A stretch of 64,000 nt of DNA, taken from contig JABHEG010000082.1 in NCBI GenBank assembly GCA_018676675.1, positions 1 through 64,000 of the forward strand. The letters are read 5' to 3'. Positions 1 to 8,500 of this stretch are shown here, piece after piece. Numbering within the stretch: position 1 is the stretch's first letter; every line of letters starts with the position of its first letter. The DNA comes from Lentisphaerota bacterium. GTDB taxonomy: Bacteria; Verrucomicrobiota; Lentisphaeria; Oligosphaerales; JABHEG01. The notes below the pieces were generated by a model that made no database searches, was not told the origin of the DNA, and saw only the letters and a list, made by a program, of their open reading frames with translations. The translations under genes were made by a program, and so were the position numbers.

Positions 1-120
1 GCGGATGCGATCATCAACGTCCGGTACATGACCACCAGCGTCGTGGGCAGTGCGGCTGAGTTTCTGGCTTACGGAACAGCCGTAAGGCTCAGCGAACCAG
101 CCGTTCCACGCGACGGCTGA
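1..120 (+). CDS. YbjQ/UPF0145 family protein, C-terminal end (5' truncated by the window)
   Basis: The frame is open from base 1 to the TGA at 118-120 and gives 39 residues starting ADAIINVRYMTTSVVG, with AAEFLAYGTAVRLS further on. This matches the conserved C-terminus of the YbjQ (UPF0145, DUF74) family, where a 'GADAV/I..R..TS...G..EILAYGTAV' pattern is typical. Family members are small soluble pentameric proteins of about 105 residues, sometimes described as putative heavy-metal-binding domains; their function is not established. About 65 N-terminal residues lie outside the window. The stop is followed directly by a second in-frame stop (TAG, 121-123). The family call rests on this short motif only. 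Confidence 0.72.
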   Translation, partial: ADAIINVRYMTTSVVGSAAEFLAYGTAVRLSEPAVPRDG

Positions 121-129
121 TAGCCGCTC

Positions 130-300
130 GTGAACGGCGTTATTCTGCGCCAAAACAACTTCAAGGGCACGGTCGACATCGAAGGCTGGCACGATCCCGT
201 GTACCGCGCTGATCTGGAGATGACAGGGCAAGTGCGTGGTCTGAATTATCTCAAGGAATGCCGCGGCGGTCCATTCGTGGCGAACCCGACCGCCTCATAG
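130..300 (+). CDS. Small ORF of unknown function, possibly a gene fragment
   Basis: Downstream of the YbjQ stop and in the same frame, an ORF can start at GTG 130 and ends with TAG at 298-300, giving 56 residues (VNGVILRQNNFKGTVDIEGW near the start). The composition looks protein-like, rich in aromatic and charged residues, but I recognise no family. There is no convincing ribosome binding site before the GTG, because the two stops lie immediately upstream. It may be the 3' remnant of a larger secreted protein or may be non-coding. It has no relation I can see to the URO-D gene that follows 52 bp later. Confidence 0.25.
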   Translation: MNGVILRQNNFKGTVDIEGWHDPVYRADLEMTGQVRGLNYLKECRGGPFVANPTAS

Positions 301-352
301 GTTCCGAGCTCCTTACGCCCAGGCTCATGAGCACAGCCGAGGATGAAGAAAC

Positions 353-1336
353 ATGACTTCACGCGAGCGCGTCATACGGACGATCGAGCATGGAAAACCA
401 GACAGGGTGCCCATCTACGGATGGGTAAAGGCAAACCTGGCCGACCCGATCACGGAACGATTCGGGTCGGTGGCCGCGTTCGAAGACAAGTACGAGTTCG
501 ACTTCACCCACATCTTCGGTGGCCCTGCGCCGTACCAGCCAGAGGCGCTGACCGCGCTTCAGCAACATGTCGGGGGCCTGGTCGAGCCGCGGCATCTCCT
601 CGACTTCCCCTTGAGCGACCCGAACGAGTCAACGACCTATGCAGACATCATCGCTCAACTGCAGCACCACAAGACAGAACGCGGGCGCTTCGCCTATGTC
701 CAGACGCCGGGCATCTTCGAGTGCCTCAATCGGCCGTTCGGCATCGAGAACCACCTCATGTACCTGGCACTCTATCCTGAAGACCTGGCTCAGGTCTACC
801 GGCGACAGGCTGAATGGAACCGCCAGTTCGCGCTCAACTGCCTCGACCTGGGCGTTGACATGGTCCACGTCTCGGACGACTGGGGCGCACAAAACGGCCT
901 GATGTTCAGCCCGGACATCTGGTGGTCCCTGATCTACCCGAACCACAAGATCACCTGCGATGCCGTCCGGAAAGCTGGAGGGTACCTGAGCGTGCACAGC
1001 GATGGGAATGTCAACGCAGTCATCGATGGCATCATCAAGCTCGGTTACAATGTCGTGCATCCCTGGCAGGAATCGGCAGGCATGAGCCTTGAAGCCTACA
1101 AGCAGAAGTACGCAGGAGATTTCGTTGTCATGGGTGGCCTGGATGTCCAGACGACCATCGGTTTCGGGAATCTGGATCACCTCAGAAGCGAGATCGAGCG
1201 GGTGATGCGCCTCTTCGCCGACGGTGGTCTGCTCTTCTGCACAACCCACTACGTCCAGGACCACTGCAGCATGGACGAGCTTGAGGTCGCCTTCGACACC
1301 GCCTATGAGCTGGCCAGACGGGTCGGGCAAGGCTGA
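353..1336 (+). CDS. Uroporphyrinogen decarboxylase (URO-D)-superfamily protein
   Basis: A 327-residue soluble protein. It opens with RERVIRTIEHGKPDRVPIYG, the characteristic N-terminus of the URO-D/MtaA/CmuA superfamily, and it has the late 'GGLDVQTT' strand and the 'VHSDGNV' segment of that TIM barrel. It lacks the N-terminal arginine-rich substrate signature expected of a true HemE, so it is probably not the heme-pathway decarboxylase. Superfamily relatives include corrinoid methyltransferases and many uncharacterised PVC proteins. ATG 353 is preceded by GAGGATGAAGAAAC, giving a usable Shine-Dalgarno. No corrinoid protein gene lies beside it, so the substrate is open. It ends at 1336, just before an 85-bp tandem repeat region. 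Confidence 0.85.
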   Translation: MTSRERVIRTIEHGKPDRVPIYGWVKANLADPITERFGSVAAFEDKYEFDFTHIFGGPAPYQPEALTALQQHVGGLVEPRHLLDFPLSDPNESTTYADIIAQLQHHKTERGRFAYVQTPGIFECLNRPFGIENHLMYLALYPEDLAQVYRRQAEWNRQFALNCLDLGVDMVHVSDDWGAQNGLMFSPDIWWSLIYPNHKITCDAVRKAGGYLSVHSDGNVNAVIDGIIKLGYNVVHPWQESAGMSLEAYKQKYAGDFVVMGGLDVQTTIGFGNLDHLRSEIERVMRLFADGGLLFCTTHYVQDHCSMDELEVAFDTAYELARRVGQG

Positions 1337-1382
1337 GGCGCCAGCCCTTTAAGAACGCACGGGAAAAGCCATCCCCGCCGGT

Positions 1383-1584
1383 CAGAGCCCTGACCAACGG
1401 GAGGGGACATCCCTGCCCGACAGAGCCCTGACCAACGGGAGGGGACATCTCAACGGAAAACCGCTTACGTTGTGCGCGGCTCCGTTCGGAGAGTGGCCTG
1501 CCCGACAGAGCCCTGACCAACGGGAGGGGGCATCTCAACGGAAGACCGCTTACGTTGTGCGCGGCTCCGTTCGGAGAGCGGCCC
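1383..1584. repeat. 85-bp tandem repeat (two full units plus a partial unit)
   Basis: Two nearly identical 85-bp units occupy 1415-1499 and 1500-1584 and differ at only a few bases. A partial copy of their first part lies at 1383-1410. The shared core is CAGAGCCCTGACCAACGGGA, which starts at 1383, 1421 and 1506. The array fills the space between the convergent URO-D gene and the stop of the beta-helix gene at 1588. It is GC-rich and encodes nothing convincing. Confidence 0.9.
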
Positions 1585-1587
1585 TCC

Positions 1588-2805
1588 TCACCGCAAGTCC
1601 TCGACCTCAGCGTTTCCCCCGTCAAACTCATTCCCATCCAGCGTCACCGCCCCGGCACTGTCGCTGATCCGGATGGCCGTTGGTTGAAGCTCCGGCGCAG
1701 TGCTCTCAAACCGGCAGTTCCTGATGACAGCGTCTTGAGTCGCCCACTGGATGTCAACCCCCAGGTTGGCGTTGTCCCGGATCGTGCATCCCTCGATCAG
1801 GTTACGGTCGGGGGTTCGGAACTCGTTCACTTCCTTCCTGAAGATCACGCCGACATCACCATTGTTCTCGATCAGGCAGTCCCGGACGACGTTATCGGTG
1901 TCGCGATGCCCCAGATTGGTCCCATACTTCCGGTTGTCCGCGAGCACACACCGCTCCGCCACGCCGTCGCACACGCCCCAGCACCAAAACAACCCCTGGT
2001 CGTTGCCACGCGATTCACAATCATGAAAAGTCGGACGTTGCGAGCCGCTGCCCGGGTGGAACCCCAACGTTGCGTTGTCGAGCGCCCGACAGCGCTCAAA
2101 ATGGATGTCGTCGCAGACCTGGAAGCTGAATCCGTCACCATTGTAATTGCGGCAGGTCACCCCCCGGAAGTCCCAGCGATTGCAGTACTGCATGAACACG
2201 CCGGCGGCGTAGTTCCCATTCATCTTGGGATTCTCATTCGCATTGCCGTCCAGCACGAGATCCTCAACGGTAAAATCGTCAACATCCCACCCGTGGATCA
2301 GACTGTGAGCGCTTTGCGCGGTCGCGGCCTCACACATGTAGAAGTTCTTCTCTGTCCTCGCGTTGAGGTACAGCACATTCCCGTCGATGGCGGTGATGGT
2401 GAAGAGCTTGGTCTGCGGCCACTCGGCTTTCCCACTGCTCAGCGCGAGACCGCCCCCGACGGAGAATCCCGCGGGGTCCTGAACCTGGACGCAGTACTCA
2501 AACCAATCCGCTTCGCGAACCAATTCGGTCGTCGTTCCTGCGTCCTTGCACAGCACGGTGGCGTCCCCGCTCCCGCGGAGCGTGAGGTGGGGCGACGGGA
2601 AAAGCCCGTTCCGCAACACGAACGTCCCCTGAAGCAGCTGAACCGTTCCCCCGCCAAGGCGGGCCACGTAGTCCATGGCCGCCTGGATCGCTTTGTCGTC
2701 CCCTCCCCCGAAATCCGCTCCGTCCCCGCCCACGCTGACGGTGATACCCCTTCGGGCTCGGACTGGCCGCATCGTCTCAAACGGTGGATGCACGATCTGT
2801 TCCAT
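1588..2805 (-). CDS. Right-handed parallel beta-helix protein (pectate-lyase-like fold)
   Basis: A protein of about 405 residues. The first 80 residues, including 'DDKAIQAAMDYVARLGGGTV' and 'LLQGTFVLRNGL', form the cap and first coil typical of pectate-lyase-superfamily beta-helices. From about residue 170 onward there are repeated asparagine- and aspartate-rich turns (DFTVEDLVLDGNANEN, VVRDCLIENNGDVG, LIEGCTIRDNANLG), the hallmark of beta-helix coils. No signal peptide is visible. The frame is open to 2835, but ATG 2805 has GGAGGCAGGCAGCGCT directly upstream, so I chose it. The likely role is binding or cleavage of a polysaccharide; the catalytic residues cannot be assigned. It stands alone on the minus strand. 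Confidence 0.8.
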   Translation of the reverse strand: MEQIVHPPFETMRPVRARRGITVSVGGDGADFGGGDDKAIQAAMDYVARLGGGTVQLLQGTFVLRNGLFPSPHLTLRGSGDATVLCKDAGTTTELVREADWFEYCVQVQDPAGFSVGGGLALSSGKAEWPQTKLFTITAIDGNVLYLNARTEKNFYMCEAATAQSAHSLIHGWDVDDFTVEDLVLDGNANENPKMNGNYAAGVFMQYCNRWDFRGVTCRNYNGDGFSFQVCDDIHFERCRALDNATLGFHPGSGSQRPTFHDCESRGNDQGLFWCWGVCDGVAERCVLADNRKYGTNLGHRDTDNVVRDCLIENNGDVGVIFRKEVNEFRTPDRNLIEGCTIRDNANLGVDIQWATQDAVIRNCRFESTAPELQPTAIRISDSAGAVTLDGNEFDGGNAEVEDLR

Positions 2806-3057
2806 AGCGCTGCCTGCCTCCATAGTCGTCGCCACACATCAGGGTCGTTCTGCTGTGTAGCGTAGAACAGAGTTGCAGACAGCGCAAGTGGATCCACTCC
2901 GAGCCGCTTCCTGGAAAGCCGCCGCGGGCCAGGCCGTAGCGCCTTGGCGAAGGCTGGTGCACGGCGGTTCTGTTTGGGAAGGAGGTTGGGGTCACGGCTG
3001 AAATCAGCCTTCGCCAGAGGCCGGGGCCCAGCACAGTCTCCGCTCCGGGTGTTTCTC

Positions 3058-3290
3058 CTGGAGGGCGTGTCGTCCCTTCTGTTCAGCAGGGCAAGCCCCG
3101 ACCGCCGTGCCTCAGATCCCGGCCTGTAAGACGGTCGCTGGGGACATCGACCCTCCAAGAGGAACGGTCTTCCTGGAGGGAGAATCGTCTCCGACCGCCG
3201 TGCCTCAGATCCCGGCCTGTAAGACGGTCGCTGGGGACATCGACCCTCCAAGGGGGAACGGTCTTCCTGGAGGGCGTGTCGTCCCCGACC
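3058..3290. repeat. Repeat A copy and two 93/94-bp tandem units
   Basis: The spacer between the helicase stop (3311) and the beta-helix start (2805) holds no gene. Bases 3059-3099 carry a 41-bp sequence (CCTGGAGGGCGTGTCGTCCC and onward to GGGCAAGCC) that recurs exactly, inverted, at 40487-40528 and with changes at 5261-5300. It is followed by tandem units at 3100-3192 and 3193-3286, each beginning GACCGCCGTGCCTCAGATCC, with a third copy starting at 3287. A 12-bp inverted repeat (TGGCGAAGGCTG) lies upstream at 2945-2956 and 3005-3016. The high GC gives long spurious ORFs in several frames. Confidence 0.88.
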
Positions 3291-3310
3291 GCCGCTCTCC
3301 AAGGACGCCT

Positions 3311-4708
3311 CTACCGCGAGGAGTAGACCGTTCGAGGCGGTCGGTTCCCCTGGGAGCTGCGGGAACGGCTGGACGAGCTGCCATGCGAGCTCGAGCCATG
3401 GTCGCGGCTCGCCGGGGAAGAGGTCCTGTGGCGCTGGGGATGACGTCCGCCACCTGTGCCCGAGGATGAATTGCCCTGACTCGACGAACGGCTCCGGCCT
3501 GAATCATGGCTGGAAGGCCCTCTCTGAGCCCCACTGCGCCGAGGCGTGCGAGGCCCACGCTCGAACCCGGAACGGGCCGGCCTTGGCGCGTTGTAGTCGA
3601 ACCCCTCCATCCTCCGCCGCTCGATGGGACTGCCCAACACACGCTCAATGCGACGAACAATATCCATGTCTTCGCGAGCCACCAGGGTAAAGGCGTCTCC
3701 GGTCTTCGCCGCCCGCCCAGTGCGCCCGATACGGTGCGTGTAGGCGTCCACGGTGTCAGGGATGTCGAAGTTGATCACATGAGAGATGCCGGATACATCG
3801 ATACCACGGGCGGCGATATCTGTCGCCACCAGGATCTGGTATCGCCCGTTGCGGAACCCGTCCATGGCAGCCTGGCGGCGATTTTGCGACAGGTTTCCCT
3901 GGATCGATGTCGCCTTGTGCCCCGCCTTCTCCAACTGCTCGCCAATGCGTTTGGCCCGGTGCTTGGTCCGGGTAAAGATGAGAACAGACTCGGTGTCTGT
4001 GTGCTTGAGGAGCTCCAGCAACAGATCCCGTTTCAAGTGTTGCTCCACCGGATACAACGCGTGGGACACGGTCTCCGCCGGAGCGATGAAACCGGCCCGA
4101 ATGGTCTCCGGATTCCGCAAGATCTCGTTGGCGAGCCCGCGGATGTCATCGGGCATCGTCGCTGAAAACAGGAGGTTCTGTCTCTGCTTGGGAAGCTGCC
4201 TGACGATATTGCGGATGGCGGGCAGGAATCCCATATCAAACATCTGATCGGCCTCATCGAGCACAAGGGTATCGATGTGGCGCAGGTTGATGGTACCCCG
4301 CTGCATGTGATCCAGAAGACGTCCAGGGCACGACACCGCGATATCCACCCCACGGCGCAGTTTCTGAATCTGGGGGTTGATACCAACGCCCCCGTACAAC
4401 GTCACCCCACGGCAGCCAGTCCCGCGACCGAACTCCCCGAAGGCATCGTAGATCTGCTGAGCCAGCTCACGGGTCGGAGCGACAACCAATGCCCGAAGTC
4501 GGTTCCCCGGGCCTTCCTGAAGACGATTCAGGATAGGCAACGCAAACGCGGCCGTTTTGCCAGTACCGGTCTGGGCCAGACCAAGAACATCCCGCCCCTC
4601 CATCACCACCGGAATGGCCTGGGTCTGGATGGGCGTAGGCTCGCGGTAGCCAAGGGCTCGGATGTTGGCATTCAGGCGTGAATGCAGTTGGAACGAATCA
4701 AAACTCAT
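3311..4708 (-). CDS. rhlE: DEAD-box ATP-dependent RNA helicase, RhlE type
   Basis: A 465-residue RNA helicase that remodels RNA duplexes, for example during ribosome assembly or mRNA decay at low temperature. The helicase motifs appear in order: Q-motif region PTPIQTQAIP (25-34), Walker A AQTGTGKT (45-52), PTRELAQQ (79-86), CPGRLLDH (128-135), DEAD (151-154), SAT (182-184), and HRIGRTGR (325-332) in the second RecA lobe. The last ~90 residues are a low-complexity Arg/Ser/Gly tail, as in RhlE/DbpA-type helicases that use such tails for RNA binding. ATG 4708 has GGGAGTTTCC just upstream, which favours it over an ATG 30 bp earlier. It has no operon partner and is preceded by a long leader with a promoter near 5150. 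Confidence 0.95.
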   Translation of the reverse strand: MSFDSFQLHSRLNANIRALGYREPTPIQTQAIPVVMEGRDVLGLAQTGTGKTAAFALPILNRLQEGPGNRLRALVVAPTRELAQQIYDAFGEFGRGTGCRGVTLYGGVGINPQIQKLRRGVDIAVSCPGRLLDHMQRGTINLRHIDTLVLDEADQMFDMGFLPAIRNIVRQLPKQRQNLLFSATMPDDIRGLANEILRNPETIRAGFIAPAETVSHALYPVEQHLKRDLLLELLKHTDTESVLIFTRTKHRAKRIGEQLEKAGHKATSIQGNLSQNRRQAAMDGFRNGRYQILVATDIAARGIDVSGISHVINFDIPDTVDAYTHRIGRTGRAAKTGDAFTLVAREDMDIVRRIERVLGSPIERRRMEGFDYNAPRPARSGFERGPRTPRRSGAQRGPSSHDSGRSRSSSQGNSSSGTGGGRHPQRHRTSSPASRDHGSSSHGSSSSRSRSSQGNRPPRTVYSSR

Positions 4709-4819
4709 GGAAACTCCCAGTGCGCAGAAACGGTCCACCAGCCCGATCCGCGCATCAGCGACGGACCTGAAAGGGGATTACTGCGGCACACACTCTGCCG
4801 TATGAATTGGGTACTCCGC

Positions 4820-4920
4820 CGTCACTGGCAGTCATGGGGCGGGGAGACGCCTGCACTGTCCGCGGTCTGCGGCCGAAAACTCGGGGCCGGCAGAAGCGAT
4901 GTGGACAGTGGCCAGTGACG
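4820..4920 (-). other. Predicted structured segment in the helicase 5' leader
   Basis: Between the predicted promoter and the helicase start, two inverted repeats abut. CGTCACTGGC (4820-4829) pairs with GCCAGTGACG (4911-4920), and CACTGTCC (4854-4861) pairs with GGACAGTG (4903-4910). On the minus-strand transcript these make a nested two-stem fold about 100 nt before the start codon. No known riboswitch class is recognised. Long structured leaders are common on cold-responsive helicase mRNAs, so regulation by RNA folding is a reasonable inference. Confidence 0.4.
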
Positions 4921-5123
4921 TGAGTGGACTGCCTGATGGGCAGCGGTTTTCCCGGAAAGGCGGGAGATCAACAACGCTCTGCCGTGTCTCAATGTATGGC
5001 CGGGGAAATCCGGCTGTGGCAGACGTCGCGACCCGAAAATGGCGGAAGCGGATGTATTGAATGCACATCCAACTCAAGCGATCATCGATTACGCAATGGC
5101 TCGTGTCTCAACGTAAAGCCCAC

Positions 5124-5152
5124 ACTATAGCACACCAAGCCAGCGCTGTCGC
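5124..5152 (-). promoter_or_regulatory. Predicted sigma70-type promoter for the DEAD-box helicase
   Basis: On the minus strand the -35 box is GCGACA (5147-5152, four of six matching TTGACA), the spacer is 17 bp, and the -10 box is TATAGT (5124-5129, five of six). The predicted transcription start near 5117 would give a leader of about 410 nt before ATG 4708. A promoter closer to the gene cannot be excluded. Confidence 0.4.
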
Positions 5153-5186
5153 CCAGAGCGCCAAAGCACCACGTGCTCCCTCAGTC

Positions 5187-5550
5187 TCGTCTGTAACTAC
5201 ACCGATTTGAGTACGGGGGAAATATTGTGCGACGTAGATCCATGGGCGTCAACTCAGCCCCCTGGAGGGTCGGCGTCCCTTCTCTTCAGCAGGGCAAGCC
5301 TCGACGACCGCAGCTGAGAGAGACCGGCGGTCTCCGAAGACGGCCGCCGGGGACATCGGCCCTCCAAACATGGTCGGCCGGACCAGGGGCAGTTACACTC
5401 TCCGATATGACTACCGGACCTTCGGTGGGGGCCTCCGCTCGTGTGTAACTTCGGCACGAATCGCAGTCTGGGCTGTCCGTCAGAGCCGCGACTTACGGGA
5501 GCGGTCTTGCGTGGCACTGCCCCGGGGAACCCCTCCCGACAGTCGCGGGA
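5187..5550. repeat. Composite of dispersed repeats C, A and B in a gene-free spacer
   Basis: The 834 bp between the helicase start and the histidine kinase stop (4739-5572) hold no gene I can support apart from the helicase leader. Repeat C (TCGTCTGTAACTACACC...) lies at 5187-5214, repeat A at 5261-5300, and repeat B at 5446-5506. Repeat B is identical over 61 bp to 34229-34289. At 34 kb, B is the left half of a perfect hairpin; here the matching right arm is degenerate at 5531-5550. The same modules recur in other spacers in different orders. Confidence 0.82.
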
Positions 5551-5572
5551 TAAAGTCATCCCCGGGCCGGCC

Positions 5573-8500
5573 CTAATCATCACTCACGAATGTGGCCAGC
5601 TCTGCTTTGAGGCGACCCGCTTTCGCCACCAGATCGACCAGGGCCTCTTCCACTCCCTCGACCACGCTGTTGCGGCCCATCTCCTGCAGCGTGAACGCCG
5701 CCTCCTGGGAGGCGTCATCACCGAAGATGGAGAGGGCTCCCTTGAACGTGTGAGCAGCCCGTCCCATCGTCTCGGAGTCGCCGTCCGCCGCCGCCTTCTC
5801 GATCTCCCCGAGCATCTTGTCATAGTCGCCCAGGAACATCCCCACAATCCGGCGGAGGAACATCTCACTTCCTCCCGTCGCCTCAAGCACCTTGGCCCGG
5901 TCAACAACGGGCTCTTCATCCGCGGGCTCTGCTTCACCACCATCTGCTGCGGCGGAGGGATCCGCGGAACGCAGCCCCATGGCCTCGTCGATGGCGCCCA
6001 GGAACTTGTCCTTGCTAAGTGGCTTGGTCACATACCCATCCATGCCCGCATCAAGACACCGTTCGCGGTCCCCCTTCATGGCATGGGCCGTCATGGCAAT
6101 GATGGGGACATCGTGCTGCAAGACAGCAGAATCCGCGTCACGGATATTCCCGACAGCTTCGAACCCATCCATCACCGGCATCTGTACATCCATCAGGACA
6201 ACATCGACGCGCTCCTGAGCCAGCACATCAAGGGCGAGCTGCCCATTCTCCGCCAGCAGCACAGTGTGTCCCTGCCCCTCCAGCAGCAGCATCGCAAGCT
6301 CGCGGTTCACCGCATTGTCCTCAGCCACCAGGACACGCAACGGTCCCGCCACCGCAACGGCTGCCTCCGGTTCCGCGGCAACGACATCCACAGCCGCCTC
6401 ACTCGTCTTGTCCCGGGCGCTGCTGACCAAGGTCAGGACGCGCGTCCCGAGGGTCATCAGGATGGACTCCAGCAGCTCCGACTGCTTCACAGGCTTCATC
6501 AGGTAGCCGGCAAAGCCAAGTTCCCTGGCCCGGGCCAGATCGCCCGGTCGTGATGCGCTGCTCAACATGATGATATCCGTCTGAGCCAGACAGGGCTCAC
6601 CGCGGAACTGCTTTGCCACGTCAAACCCGTTGGCTCCGGGCATGTCACAGTCCAGAAGAACGATGGGAAAGGCCTCTCCGTCCTGGGCAGCGCGCATTGC
6701 GGCAACGATCGCCGCTGCGCCGCTCGAGGCCTCCACCGATTCCATGCCCCATCCCGTGACAATCTCCCGCAGGATCTGTCGATTCGTCGCGTTGTCATCC
6801 ACAATCAGGGCCGACACCCCGGCCAAGTGCTCCGGGATCATGCGCGCGCTGTCCTCGACGGCCAAATCCTGCTGCCCGCGCCGGAGCCGCACGGAGAAGC
6901 GGAACACGCTGCCTGGGCCGCCGCCGACCGCCGCGGGATTCGGGCTCTCGATTGAGAATGTCCCTCCCATCATTTCAGTCAGCTGAAGAGAAATAGTGAG
7001 CCCAAGTCCCGTTCCTCCGTACTCGCGCGTCGTTGACGTGTCAGCCTGCGAGAACGGTTCGAGGATCTTCCGCTGTTTCTCCGGCGGGATGCCCACACCG
7101 GTATCACTTATGCTGAACGCCAGTACCGCCTCATCAGCATCTTCACTCTGAAGCTCCACAGACACGCCGATCTCGCCCTGGTCGGTAAACTTGACCGCGT
7201 TCCCGACCAAGTTGATGACGACCTGCCGTATCCTCCCCGGATCGCCGATCAACACATCCGGGACGTCAGAAGACACACGACAGAAGAGCTCAACCCCCTT
7301 GTCCGCAGCCCGCCCAGTCAACGTGTGAAGCGTCTCTCCCAGGCTGTCCCGAAGCTCAAAATCGATTTCCTCCAGCTCAAGCCGCCCTGCCTCGATCTTG
7401 GAGAAGTCGAGGATGTCATTGATCAACCGCAGAAGGGTATCAGCGGACGAGCGAACGGTCTCCAGGTAATGGCGCTGCCCCGGTTCGAGTTCGGTATCCA
7501 GGGCCAACTCAGTCATGCCGATGATCCCATTCATCGGGGTGCGGATCTCGTGGCTCATGTTGGCGAGGAAATCGCTCTTGGTTCGGCTGGCCTCTTCAGC
7601 AACGCGTCGGGCCTCGGTCAACTCGGTCACGTCCACGAACGACTCGATAGCCCCGACCACCTTCCTGTCCGCATCATACTGAAGCGTGGCGTTCTTGATC
7701 AGATGAAGGAGGCGCCCATCCTTCGCGTAAATCGTGCACTGGCGCCGGGACACGGACTCGCCTTGTTTGAGGGCGAATACACCGCACGATGAGCAACAGG
7801 GCGTTCCCCGCAGAATATCGCAGTGCTGACCGACCACCTCGTTGCGGCTGAATCCGGTTACGCGCGTGAATTCATCGTTGACCGTCGCGATGTGCCGGTC
7901 CACCCCAATCGTGAAGATGGCCGTGGCTGCCGTCGCCATGACCAGTTCATTGTACTCGTTTCGCTCCTCAAGGGCGCGCTCCGCTTCCTTCCGTTCAGTG
8001 ATGTCACGGATAATCGCGATGGCCTGCCAGGCGTCGTCAATCTGTACGGACGAAACGGCGATCTCAATAGGAAATTCCGTCCCATCCTTGCGGAGTGCAA
8101 CCAGCTCCAGAGTCTGGCCAATGGCAGCCCCTTGCCCAGACGTGTGGAATGCGGCCAGCCCCTCTTCTTGGGCTTCCCGGTAAACCTTCGGGGTCAGCAG
8201 GTTATGCGTGTTTTTCCCCATCGCTTCGTCCTCCGACCAGCCGAAAATGTCGGTGGCCGCGCGATTCCAGAAGGCGATTTTTCCCTCTGCGTCCATCATG
8301 ACAATTGCCTCACTCGCAGCGGTGCTGATCATGCGGAACCGCTCTTCGCTCTCCAGAAGCTCGCGGGCCGCTCGTTTCGTGTCCGTCAGATCACGCCAGA
8401 GGCAATGCAGAACCTGCTTCCCGTGGTAGGTGATGGCGGTCAGTGAGACCTCCACTGGGAAATCCTCGCCTCCCGCCTTACGGTGCTGCCACTCGAAGCG

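Noticed and set aside
353..1336. HemE, the heme-pathway uroporphyrinogen decarboxylase.
   Set aside because: The N-terminal arginine-rich substrate motif of HemE is absent and the sequence fits the broader URO-D/MtaA-like group.
3107..3469. Open reading frames translating the tandem repeat into repetitive Arg/Pro/Gly-rich peptides.
   Set aside because: They lie entirely in repeated, GC-rich spacer DNA and run into the antisense of the helicase gene; no ribosome binding site or family similarity.
4832..5077. A small minus-strand protein of 81 residues in the helicase leader.
   Set aside because: No recognisable family, no ribosome binding site, and it overlaps the inverted repeats of the leader.
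5441..6553. A 370-codon plus-strand frame antisense to the hybrid kinase.
   Set aside because: The kinase frame shows full, ordered conserved domains; the antisense frame has low-complexity composition and no recognisable motif.
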